Shown here: positions 1-7,118 of the stretch, piece after piece | Layout of the letters: every line of letters begins with the position of its first letter | Position numbering within the stretch: position 1 is the first letter of the stretch | DNA from: Spirochaetota bacterium | GTDB taxonomy: Bacteria; Spirochaetota; Spirochaetia; Treponematales; UBA12059 | Direction: 5' to 3' | Assembly (NCBI GenBank): GCA_022709445.1 | Contig: JAKLIU010000032.1 | Location: 1-11,820, forward strand | DNA: 11,820 nt | Notes under the pieces: generated by a model | The model's database searches: none | What the model was told of the DNA's origin: nothing | Seen by the model: only the letters and a program-made list of their open reading frames with translations | Translations under genes and position numbers: made by a program

Positions 1-1803
1 AAGCGCGGGGAGACCTCGATCAAGAAGAAGCTCCCGCTGACGGACTGCTTCTCCGCGCCCTGCGTGGAAGCCTGCCCCGCCGCCCAGAAGCCGCCCGCAT
101 ACATGAAGGCCCTGGCCGCGGGCGAGCCGAAGAAGGCCCTGTCCATCGTGCTGGCCGACAATCCCCTGCCCCGCATCACCGGCGTGCTCTGCGACCACCA
201 GTGCATGTACGCCTGCGCCCGCGTGGACTACGAGGGGCCGGTGCGGATCAGGGACATGAAGCTGGCCTGCGCCCGCGCCTGCGAGATCCGGCCCGTGGCC
301 GCGCAAGCCGTGACCGGCAAGGGCAGGACGGCAGTGTTCGGCGCCGGTCCCGCGGGACTGTCCTGCGCCCACTACCTGGCCCTGGACGGCTACCCGGTCA
401 CCGTCTTCGACACCGCCTCCGCGCCCGGAGGCATCCCCGCCCGCGTCATACCCTCCTTCCGCATCTCGCGGGAGGACCTGGCGGCGGACATCCAGCGCAT
501 CAAGGACCTGGGCGCGGAATTCCGCTTCGGCTGGAACGGAGCCGTCGACACGGCCGCGCTCGCCAAGGAAGGCTGCACGTCGTTCGTGCTTGCCACCGGA
601 GCCCCCGTGCCGCGGCGCATGCCCCTGTCCGGTTCCGGCATACGCACGGTCGACGCCCTCGAGTTCCTGGAGGCCGCCTGGAAGGGCGGCGGGGAGTTCG
701 ACGGGGCGAGGAACATAGTCGTCGCCGGCGGCGGCAACACGGCCATGGACGCCTCCCGCGTCGCGGCCAGGCTGCCGGGCAAACCCAGGGTCAGCCTCCT
801 CTACCGGCGCACCCTGGCCGAGATGCCGGCGGACCGCGAGGAGTTCGAGGCCGCCCTGGCGGACGGCGTCATGTATTCGGAACTGAGCCTCCCCGAGTCC
901 ATGTCTCCCGGCACCCTGGTCGTGCGGGAAATGGAACTGGGCGAACCCGACGGCTCCGGCCGCCGCGCGCCCGTGGCCTCCGCCCGCACTCGGGAACTGG
1001 CCTGCGACCTGGTGGTCGCGGCCGTGGGCGAGAGCCCGGACAGGGCGCTCCTGGAGTCCCTGGGCATCGCGGTCGGCGCTGACGGGCGACCCGTCGTCGA
1101 CCCGGATACCATGGCAAGCGGCGCGAACGCGGTGTTCGTCGCAGGGGACGCCAGGCGCGGCCCCTCGAGCATCATTGCCTCCATCGCGGACGGCCGCAGG
1201 GCCGCATACTCCATCCTGCGCATCGCGGGCATCGAACCGACCGTGACGCCGATGGCCCCGGGCGCTCCCGACATGGAAGCGCTCTCCCGGCGCGGCGAGT
1301 GGCTGCCGGGCATCGAGTGCGAGCACCCGGAGACGGACGCCGCCTTCATCAAGCGCGAAGCGGAGCGCTGCCTGTCCTGCGGCTCGGCCTGCCTGCGATG
1401 CGTCGAGGTGTGCCCCAACCGGGCCAACACGGCCCTGCCGGTGGCCGTGAGCTCCGGCGGTCCCTACCGCCAGTCCATCCAGATCCTGCACGTGGACAGC
1501 CTGTGCAACGAGTGCGGCAACTGCGGCTTCTTCTGCCCCTGGGAGGGCGAGCCCTTCCGCGGCAAGCCCACCCTGTTCAAGGACGAGGCATCCATCGGGA
1601 AGAGCGAAAACGCCGGCTTCTGCTTCTCCGGGGACGCAGGGCGCCCGGACCTGATCCTGCGCGAGACGTACGGGGGCAAGGCGGACAGGCTGTCCAACGA
1701 ACAGTGGACGCGAACCGCCACTGCGGGCAACGCGGCCCTCGTCGCATTGGCCCGCGAGGTATTCTCGAAACACGCGTACCTGCTCGGGGGAGGCCGGTCA
1801 TGA
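1..1803 (+). CDS. ygfK: YgfK-type flavin/Fe-S oxidoreductase ('putative selenate reductase subunit'), C-terminal part
   Basis: The frame is open from base 1, so the gene starts upstream; 600 codons are visible against about 1030 residues in E. coli YgfK. Numbering from window codon 1, a GltD/DPYD-like cysteine set comes first (C16, C21, C25, then C64, C68, C72). Next come an FAD-binding GAGPAG motif (114-119) and a second nucleotide-binding GGGNTAMD (243-250), followed by the GltD-like LYRR...MP stretch. The C-terminus has a two-cluster ferredoxin-like region (C457, C460, C464, C467, C471 and C502, C505, C508, C512). The family is thought to move electrons between NAD(P)H and Fe-S partners, probably in the cytoplasm. 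The 'selenate reductase' label comes from genome association, and a role with the downstream molybdenum hydroxylase is inferred. The stop codon overlaps the ssnA start (ATGA). Plain GltD is less likely because of the C-terminal ferredoxin region and the neighbours. Confidence 0.93.
   Translation, partial: KRGETSIKKKLPLTDCFSAPCVEACPAAQKPPAYMKALAAGEPKKALSIVLADNPLPRITGVLCDHQCMYACARVDYEGPVRIRDMKLACARACEIRPVAAQAVTGKGRTAVFGAGPAGLSCAHYLALDGYPVTVFDTASAPGGIPARVIPSFRISREDLAADIQRIKDLGAEFRFGWNGAVDTAALAKEGCTSFVLATGAPVPRRMPLSGSGIRTVDALEFLEAAWKGGGEFDGARNIVVAGGGNTAMDASRVAARLPGKPRVSLLYRRTLAEMPADREEFEAALADGVMYSELSLPESMSPGTLVVREMELGEPDGSGRRAPVASARTRELACDLVVAAVGESPDRALLESLGIAVGADGRPVVDPDTMASGANAVFVAGDARRGPSSIIASIADGRRAAYSILRIAGIEPTVTPMAPGAPDMEALSRRGEWLPGIECEHPETDAAFIKREAERCLSCGSACLRCVEVCPNRANTALPVAVSSGGPYRQSIQILHVDSLCNECGNCGFFCPWEGEPFRGKPTLFKDEASIGKSENAGFCFSGDAGRPDLILRETYGGKADRLSNEQWTRTATAGNAALVALAREVFSKHAYLLGGGRS
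1786..1793 (+). promoter_or_regulatory. Ribosome binding site of ssnA
   Basis: GGGGGAGG lies 6 bases before the ATG at 1800, inside the end of ygfK. It supports a start at 1800 or at the adjacent in-frame ATG at 1803, rather than an extension of this frame far into ygfK. Confidence 0.75.
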
Positions 1804-3122
1804 TGATCATAGAGAACGTGCGGCTCCTGCACTTCCATCCCGGCTCGGTCTCCGCGCCGACGGACATCGCCATCGAGGGCGCGCGCATCAAGGAAGTCGG
1901 GCCGGGCCTGGCGGCCAAATACCCCGGCGCCGAGCGCGTGTCGCCGGGCGGCTACGTAAGCCCGGGCCTCGTCTGCTCGCACAACCATTTCTACTCGGCC
2001 CTGGCGCGCGGGCTCTCGGTTGCCATAGAGCCGAGCAAGGACTTCGCCCAGCAATTGCGCAACCTTTGGTGGCGCCTGGATCGCGCCCTGGACGAGGGCA
2101 TCGTCAGGGCCAGCGGGCTTGCCGGCGCGGCCGAAGCCCTGCGCTGGGGCGTCACCGCGGTGGTGGACCACCATGCCAGCCCGGATTTCATCGACGGGTC
2201 GCTGGACGTCCTGCGCGAAGGCTTCGACGCGACCGGCCTGCGCGGGATCCTGTGCTACGAGACCACCGACCGCAACGGTCCCGGCGAGGGGTCGGCGGGC
2301 GTCGCGGAAAACCTGCGCTTCGCCAAACGGGTCGACGCCGAGCGCGCTTCCGGCAAGGAGATCCAGGTGGAGGCGGCCATCGGCGCGCACGCGCCCTTCA
2401 CCGTGTCCGACGCCACGCTCGGGCTCCTGTCCGGCGCCGTGCGCTCGTCGAAGCGCGGCCTGCACATCCACGTGGCCGAGGACAAGTACGACGCCGTGGA
2501 CAGCCGCCACCGTTTCGGGGCCGACATCTGCGCGCGCCTGGACAAGGCCGGGCTCCTGGGCCCGAAGACGATACTCGGCCATGGCCTGTACCTGTCGCGC
2601 GAGGAAGTGGACCTGGTCAACGAGCGGGACGCCTTCCTGGCCCACAACGCCCAGTCCAACATGAACAACGCGGTGGGATACAACCACCAGCTGCCGCTCT
2701 ACCGGAACGCGGTGCTGGGCACGGACGGCATAGGCTCGGACATGCTGGCCTCGGCCAATTTCGCGTTCTTCAAGCACCGGGACGCGGGCGGCCCGCTCTG
2801 GATGGACGCCTTCCTGCGCATGCTGCAGGACGGCAACCGGCTCCTGGAGCGCTACTTCCCCGGCAGGAAATTCGGCCGGGTGGAGGCGGGTTTCGAGGCC
2901 GACCTGGCCTTCTGGGACTACGACCCGCCGACGCCCCTGACGGACGGCAACGTGGCCGGGCACGCGGCCTTCGGCATGAACTCGGCCATGGTGTCGTCCA
3001 CCATGGTGGCCGGGAAATTCGCGATCAGGAACAGGATTCCCGCCTTCGATTACGCGGCCGCGATGGCCTCGGGCAGGGAACAGACGATACGGCTGTGGAA
3101 ACGCATGGAGGAAAGGAAATGA
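1800..3122 (+). CDS. ssnA: SsnA-type amidohydrolase (putative aminohydrolase, ATZ/TRZ family)
   Basis: 440 residues, close to the 442 of E. coli SsnA. It belongs to the amidohydrolase superfamily, probably a metal-dependent deaminase or hydrolase of a cyclic amidine such as a purine-derived ring; the true substrate is not settled by sequence. Visible active-site features, numbered from the ATG at 1800, are H61-N-H63 (metal ligands), H124-H125, H224-x-x-E227 (ligand plus proposed catalytic Glu), H261 in a GHG motif, and D309 in GTDGIGSD. This is the cytosine/guanine-deaminase pattern. The gene overlaps ygfK by 4 bp, and its stop overlaps the ygeY start (ATGA). The E. coli homologue also follows ygfK directly. 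The reading frame stays open upstream to 1299, but that part is a shadow of ygfK. Confidence 0.93.
   Translation: MMIIENVRLLHFHPGSVSAPTDIAIEGARIKEVGPGLAAKYPGAERVSPGGYVSPGLVCSHNHFYSALARGLSVAIEPSKDFAQQLRNLWWRLDRALDEGIVRASGLAGAAEALRWGVTAVVDHHASPDFIDGSLDVLREGFDATGLRGILCYETTDRNGPGEGSAGVAENLRFAKRVDAERASGKEIQVEAAIGAHAPFTVSDATLGLLSGAVRSSKRGLHIHVAEDKYDAVDSRHRFGADICARLDKAGLLGPKTILGHGLYLSREEVDLVNERDAFLAHNAQSNMNNAVGYNHQLPLYRNAVLGTDGIGSDMLASANFAFFKHRDAGGPLWMDAFLRMLQDGNRLLERYFPGRKFGRVEAGFEADLAFWDYDPPTPLTDGNVAGHAAFGMNSAMVSSTMVAGKFAIRNRIPAFDYAAAMASGREQTIRLWKRMEERK
3107..3111 (+). promoter_or_regulatory. Ribosome binding site of ygeY
   Basis: GGAGG lies 7 bases before the ATG at 3119. This spacing favours 3119 over the second in-frame ATG at 3125 (13 bases). 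Confidence 0.65.
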
Positions 3123-3127
3123 GCATG

Positions 3128-3151
3128 GAAATCGGCAAGGAAATCGGCAAG
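3128..3151 (+). repeat. Tandem 12-bp repeat at the ygeY N-terminus
   Basis: Two exact copies of GAAATCGGCAAG (3128-3139 and 3140-3151) encode EIGK twice near the start of YgeY. The unit is a multiple of three, so copy-number change would not shift the frame. Confidence 0.85.
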
Positions 3152-3913
3152 AAGGCGGAATCATACCGCGACTGGACCGCGAAGAACCTCTCGGAGATCA
3201 TCAAGGTCCCGGCCATGAGCAACAAGGAGAAGGAACGCATCCTCTTCCTCAAGGACATGTGCGAGAAGGCGGGCTTCGACGAGGTACGCGTGGACGGCCT
3301 GGGGAACCTGCTGGCCCGCGTGGGCAACGGGCCCAAGAAATTGGTCATCGACGCGCACATAGACACCGTGGGCATCGGCGACCGCTCCCAGTGGAAGAAG
3401 GATCCCTTCTCCGGCGACATAGAGAACGGCCTGGTGCACGGCCGCGGGACCAGCGACCAGACGGGCGGCGCCGCCTCCATGATCACGGCCGGGCGCATCC
3501 TCAAGGAAATGAAGTACGCGGGCGAGTACTCGGTGTGGTTCGCCTTCACCATCATCGAGGAAGACTGCGACGGCCTGTGCTGGAAGTACCTGATAGAGGA
3601 AGAGAAGTTCGTGCCGGACCTCTTCGTCTCCACCGAGCCGACGAGCCTGCGCCTGTACCGCGGCCACCGCGGCCGCATGGAAATGGAAGTCCGCATGAAG
3701 GGCGTGTCCTGCCACGGCTCGGCCCCCGAGCGCGGCGTCTCCGCGGCCTACAAGGCGGCCCGCGCGGCCCTTGCCATGGAAGCCCTGAACGCGGCCCTGC
3801 AGCCGGACGACGACAACTTCCTGGGGAAGGGCACCGTGGTGGTCTCGCAGATCAAGGTGCAGGGTCCGTCCCAGTGCGCCGTGCCCGACCAGGCCATGCT
3901 CTACCTGGACCGC

Positions 3914-3929
3914 CGCCTCACCTGAGGCG
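3914..3929. repeat. Perfect 7-bp inverted repeat containing the ygeY TGA
   Basis: CGCCTCA (3914-3920), CC, then TGAGGCG (3923-3929) form an exact palindrome with a 2-base centre. The interrupting stop codon is the first three bases of the right arm. If the ancestral codon was TGG, the palindrome would have had one mismatch in DNA. Confidence 0.85.
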
Positions 3930-4338
3930 AGACCGCGGACATAGCCATCAGGCAGGTGAAGGAAGCCATCAAGGCGGCCGGCGTGGACGAGGTGGAGGTG
4001 ACCATGCCCGAGTACGCCATCCCAAGCTGGACCGGCAAGGACTACCGCCAGGAGCTGTACTTCCCCACCTGGAAATTCCCGGCTGATCACCCCTTCGTCA
4101 AGGCGGGCGTCGCCGCCCACGAGGCGGTGTTCGGCACGGCCCCCGTGGTGGACAAGTGGACCTTCTCCACGAACGCGGTCGCGGTCGCCGGGCGCCACGG
4201 CATCCCGAGCATCGGCTTCGGGCCCGGCGACGAGAACCAGGCCCACGCCCCCAACGAGGTGACCCGCGTGGACGACCTGTGGAAGGCCGCCGCGTTCTAC
4301 GCCGCCCTGCCCTACGCCCTGGAGGCGGCCAAAGCCCG

Positions 4339-5508
4339 ATGAGATGGCATCTCCGCTGCTCCGAGTGCGGGGCCGAGTATCCCCTGGAGCCGGGACGCTA
4401 CCTCTGCGACGCCTGCTCGGCCCAGCAGGAGCCCGAGCGGCCCCTGCGCGGAGTGCTCGAGTGCGCGTGGGACGGGGTGTTCCGCGGGATCCCGAACGAC
4501 ATCCCGCTCCCGGTCAAGGCCGAGCACTTCCCGGCGGTTCCCGTGGGCTGGACCCCGTTCTGGGCTCCGCCCCGCCTGCGGGAGAGCACGGGATTCCCGC
4601 GGCTCTGGCTCAAGGACGATACCTGCCAGCCCTCCGGCAGCTTCAAGGACCGGGCTTCCCTCCTGGTGGCCGCCTTCGCGCGCATGCACGGCATCACGGA
4701 GATCGCGCTGGCCAGCACCGGCAACGCGGCCTCCAGCATGTCCTGCATCGGGGCGGCCGCCGGCCTCAAGGTGACGGTCTTCCTGCCCAGGAAGGCGCCG
4801 GCCGCCAAGCGCGTCCAGGTGCTCCAGTACGGGGCCGAGCTGCGCGAGGTGGACGGCACCTACGACCAGGCTTTCGAGGAATCGCTGGCCTACAGCCGGG
4901 AGACCGGCGTGCTGTCCCGCAACACGGCCTACAACCCGCTGACCATCGAGGGGAAGAAGACCGTCAGTTTCGAGATCGTCCGCGACCTGGCCAAGGCCAT
5001 CCCGGACAACATGATGAACTTCGTGATGCCCGACCATGTCTTCGTGCCCGTGGGCGACGGCGTGATCCTGGCGGGCGTGTACAAGGGCTTCGAGGACCTG
5101 GTGCGCCTGGGCCGCTGCCAGAGGATGCCCGTGATCTGGGCCTGCCAGGCTGAGGGCTCGAGCGCGATCGCGCGGGCGCTGGAGACGGGCGGCTTCGGCG
5201 ATCCGGTTCCCAGCGACACGGTCGCGGACTCGGTGTCGGTGGACGTGCCGCGCAACGGCCTCCACGCCCTGGGCAAGCTCAAGCGGCACGGCGGGAAGGC
5301 CGTGGTGGCCACGGACGCGGAGATCCTGGCGGCCCAGCGGGAATTGTCCTCGCAGGCGGGACTCTTCGCCGAGCCCAGCTCGGCCCTGGCCTGGGCGGGC
5401 TTCAGGAAAGCCGCCCCTGCCATAGCCAAGGACCAGATCGTGGTGGTGCTGGTCACCGGCAACGGCCTCAAGGACATCACCGGCGCCATGAAAGCGCTGG
5501 AGCTGTAA
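4339..5508 (+). CDS. Threonine-synthase-like PLP-dependent enzyme with N-terminal zinc ribbon
   Basis: 389 residues. The N-terminus has a zinc-ribbon-like set C7-x2-C10...C23-x2-C26, as seen in one group of threonine synthases. The fold-type-II PLP core follows: SGSFKDR with the Schiff-base Lys K103, then the phosphate-binding STGNA loop (126-130). Near the end is VLVTGNGLKD, matching the TGHGLKD of threonine synthases with His replaced by Asn. The start ATG overlaps the ygeY stop (ATGA); GGAGG at 4321-4325 lies 13 bases upstream, somewhat far, so translational coupling to ygeY seems likely. True threonine synthase makes threonine from O-phosphohomoserine. In a purine-degradation cluster, a lyase or ammonia-lyase role on a related amino acid is an alternative. 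Family assignment is firm; the substrate is unknown. Confidence 0.85.
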   Translation: MRWHLRCSECGAEYPLEPGRYLCDACSAQQEPERPLRGVLECAWDGVFRGIPNDIPLPVKAEHFPAVPVGWTPFWAPPRLRESTGFPRLWLKDDTCQPSGSFKDRASLLVAAFARMHGITEIALASTGNAASSMSCIGAAAGLKVTVFLPRKAPAAKRVQVLQYGAELREVDGTYDQAFEESLAYSRETGVLSRNTAYNPLTIEGKKTVSFEIVRDLAKAIPDNMMNFVMPDHVFVPVGDGVILAGVYKGFEDLVRLGRCQRMPVIWACQAEGSSAIARALETGGFGDPVPSDTVADSVSVDVPRNGLHALGKLKRHGGKAVVATDAEILAAQRELSSQAGLFAEPSSALAWAGFRKAAPAIAKDQIVVVLVTGNGLKDITGAMKALEL

Positions 5509-5529
5509 CGAGCAAAGCGAACAAAGAGA

Positions 5530-5630
5530 CACAGAGGCACAGAGAATGGAAGGACGAGGAATGACCAATAACAGCCCATGCACCAACCTTCATTTTCCCT
5601 TGTCTTCCTCTGTGAGTCTGTGCCTCTGTG
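5530..5630. repeat. Long imperfect inverted repeat in the only intergenic gap
   Basis: The gap 5509-5660 is visibly AT-richer than the flanking genes. Its outer arms, CACAGAGGCACAGA (5530-5543) and its exact reverse complement (5617-5630), are perfect over 14 bases. Inside, 5544-5564 and about 5590-5616 are also partly complementary, leaving an apical segment near 5565-5589. The left arm contains CACAGAG twice, separated by one G. It could be a dispersed palindromic repeat, a hairpin that protects or attenuates the mRNA, or the relic of a small mobile element. There is no long T-run directly after it, so a classic intrinsic terminator is not supported. No ORF or clear promoter was found in the gap. 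Confidence 0.8.
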
Positions 5631-5648
5631 GTTCAATTACGTTTTATC

Positions 5649-5654
5649 AAGGAG
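5649..5654 (+). promoter_or_regulatory. Ribosome binding site of the second PLP enzyme gene
   Basis: AAGGAG lies 6 bases before the ATG at 5661. It fixes the start there; the in-frame GTG at 5628 sits inside the inverted repeat and would only add an unrelated N-terminal tail. Confidence 0.85.
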
Positions 5655-5660
5655 CATGAC

Positions 5661-7118
5661 ATGATCGATTTACGGATAGACGAGAAGGCGCGGAAGCTGA
5701 ACATTCAGCGCTGCAGGGATAAGGGTATCGTGCTGCCCACGTACGAGCAGATGCGGGACCCGTCCAGGATACCCCAGCAGTACAAGGACGAGCTCAAGGG
5801 CATCGGGCTCTGGGACGTGCACAGCCGCAACCTGTTCCGCGTCAACTGGCACAACGAGCCGAAGGAAAAGGGCGGGCAGTTCGGCGACGTGAACTTCGTG
5901 GAGCTGCCGCGCTCCATCACCGGCACCAAGGCGCGCATCGTGGGCCTGGCCGGCAAGTGGTTCCCCACCGGCGCGCACAAGGTGGGCGCCGCCCTGTCCT
6001 GCCTCTTGCCGGAGCTGGTGACCGGCCGCTTCGACCCGACCACCAAGAAAGCCGTCTGGCCGAGCACCGGCAACTACTGCCGCGGCGGCGCCTACATATC
6101 GCGCCTCCTGTCCTGCCCGTCCATCGCCATCCTGCCGGCGGGCATGAGCAAGGAGCGCTTCGCCTGGCTCAAGACCATGGCCGAGGAAGTGATCGCCACG
6201 CCCGGCTGCGAGTCCAACGTCAAGGAGATCTTCGACAAGTGCGTGGAGCTGGAAGCCACTCGCCCGGATGCCGTGATCTTCAACCAGTTCGACCAGCTGC
6301 CCAACCACCTCTGGCACTACGCCGTCACCGGCCCGGCCATGGAGGAAGTGTTCAAGAAGATCGGCAGGCCCGGGGACCGCATCGGCGGCGTGGTGCTGTC
6401 CTCCGGCTCCGCGGGAACGATGGGAGCCGGCAGCTACATCCGCGAGCGCCACAACGGCGCCAAGGTCGCCGTCGGCGAGGCCCTCCAGTGCCCGACCATC
6501 CTGGAGAACGGCTTCGGCGACCACCGCATCGAGGGCATAGGCGACAAGCACATTCCCTGGATCCACAACATGCGCGAGACGGACATGGCCGTGGGCGTGG
6601 ACGACGAGCTGCCCATACGCCTGATCCGCCTGTTCAACGAGGGTGCCGGCCACAAGCTCCTGGCCGAGAACGGCGTGTCCGCGGAAGACATCGCCAAGCT
6701 TGATCTCCTGGGCATATCCGGCGTGGGCAACATGCTGGCCGCCATCAAGATGTCCAAATACTACGAGATGGACGAGAACGACGTGGTGTTCACCATGTTC
6801 ACCGACTCCATGGACATGTACAAAAGCCGCATCGGCGAACTGGACGCGGAACGCGGCATGTACGACCAGCGCCAGGCGGACCGCGACTATGACCGCCTCA
6901 TGGGCCAGTCGGTGGACCACGTCCTGGAGCTGTCCCAGGTGGACAAGCGAAGGGTGCACCAGCTCAAGTACTTCCTGTGGATCGAGCAGCTGGGCAAGGG
7001 CCTGGACGAACTGCGCGCGCAGTGGGACGACCACCACGCCTACTGGGGCGGGCTGCGCTCCCAGGTCGGCGCCCTCGACGCGATGATCAAGGACTTCAAC
7101 GCGGAGGTGCTCAAGTGA
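5661..7118 (+). CDS. PLP-dependent fold-type-II enzyme (TrpB/cysteine-synthase-like superfamily)
   Basis: 485 residues from the ATG supported by AAGGAG. Features visible are a TrpB-like GAHK with the probable Schiff-base Lys K107, a phosphate-binding STGN loop (135-138), and a glycine/serine-rich segment SSGSAGTMGAG (247-257). The C-terminus is long and charged, without membrane segments, so the protein should be cytoplasmic. I recall similar proteins annotated only as 'pyridoxal-5-phosphate-dependent protein subunit beta' in selenium/purine clusters of anaerobes, but I cannot name a reaction. It is clearly different from the PLP enzyme just upstream and is not an obvious diaminopropionate ammonia-lyase (YgeX). 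Its stop overlaps the next start (GTGA), so it is coupled to the deaminase gene. Superfamily is confident; substrate is unknown. Confidence 0.83.
   Translation: MIDLRIDEKARKLNIQRCRDKGIVLPTYEQMRDPSRIPQQYKDELKGIGLWDVHSRNLFRVNWHNEPKEKGGQFGDVNFVELPRSITGTKARIVGLAGKWFPTGAHKVGAALSCLLPELVTGRFDPTTKKAVWPSTGNYCRGGAYISRLLSCPSIAILPAGMSKERFAWLKTMAEEVIATPGCESNVKEIFDKCVELEATRPDAVIFNQFDQLPNHLWHYAVTGPAMEEVFKKIGRPGDRIGGVVLSSGSAGTMGAGSYIRERHNGAKVAVGEALQCPTILENGFGDHRIEGIGDKHIPWIHNMRETDMAVGVDDELPIRLIRLFNEGAGHKLLAENGVSAEDIAKLDLLGISGVGNMLAAIKMSKYYEMDENDVVFTMFTDSMDMYKSRIGELDAERGMYDQRQADRDYDRLMGQSVDHVLELSQVDKRRVHQLKYFLWIEQLGKGLDELRAQWDDHHAYWGGLRSQVGALDAMIKDFNAEVLK
7103..7107 (+). promoter_or_regulatory. Ribosome binding site supporting a GTG start
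   Basis: GGAGG lies 7 bases before GTG at 7115. It supports this non-ATG start; no ATG occurs nearby in frame, and the frame upstream belongs to a shadow of the PLP gene. Confidence 0.75.

Larger units (their letters stand above)
3119..4342 (+). pseudogene. ygeY: YgeY-type M20 metallohydrolase, interrupted by an in-frame TGA at codon 269
   Basis: Read through the TGA, the frame gives 407 residues (E. coli YgeY 403) with clear homology on both sides. Before it lie the M20 zinc-site residues H80 and D82 (AHIDTVG), D113 (GRGTSDQ), E147-E148 (IIEEDCDGL) and E173 (STEPTS). After it come DKWTFSTN and the last zinc ligand H376 (AHAPNE). The TGA (3923-3925) follows DRRLT and precedes GET; E. coli YgeY as I recall it has DRRLTWGET, so TGA replaces a TGG Trp codon. 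Without readthrough the product ends at 3925 with 268 residues, loses H376 and should be inactive; a separate 3' open frame is possible from the GTG at 3956. The family is an ArgE/DapE-like amidohydrolase tied to selenium and purine gene clusters, perhaps acting on N-carbamoyl or ureido intermediates (inference). It overlaps ssnA and the next gene by 4 bp each. I label it a pseudogene, but readthrough or a sequencing error remains possible. Confidence 0.85.

Noticed and set aside
1464..3164. 566-codon minus-strand open frame opposite ygfK and ssnA
   Set aside because: No recognisable motifs, and it lies over two convincing plus-strand genes; a GC-driven shadow.
3119..4342. UGA reassigned to Trp in this organism
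   Set aside because: Several genes here end normally at TGA (ygfK, ssnA, ygfM, the second PLP gene), and Trp is written as TGG throughout, so the standard code applies.
3956..4342. Independent small gene starting at GTG 3956
   Set aside because: Its product is simply the C-terminal part of YgeY in the same frame, so it is treated as part of the interrupted gene, although restart there is possible.
5509..5660. CRISPR array or intrinsic terminator in the intergenic gap
   Set aside because: The repeats are inverted rather than regularly spaced direct repeats, and no T-run follows the right arm directly.
5628..5660. Upstream GTG start for the second PLP gene
   Set aside because: It falls in the inverted repeat, lacks a Shine-Dalgarno, and the ATG at 5661 has AAGGAG at ideal spacing.
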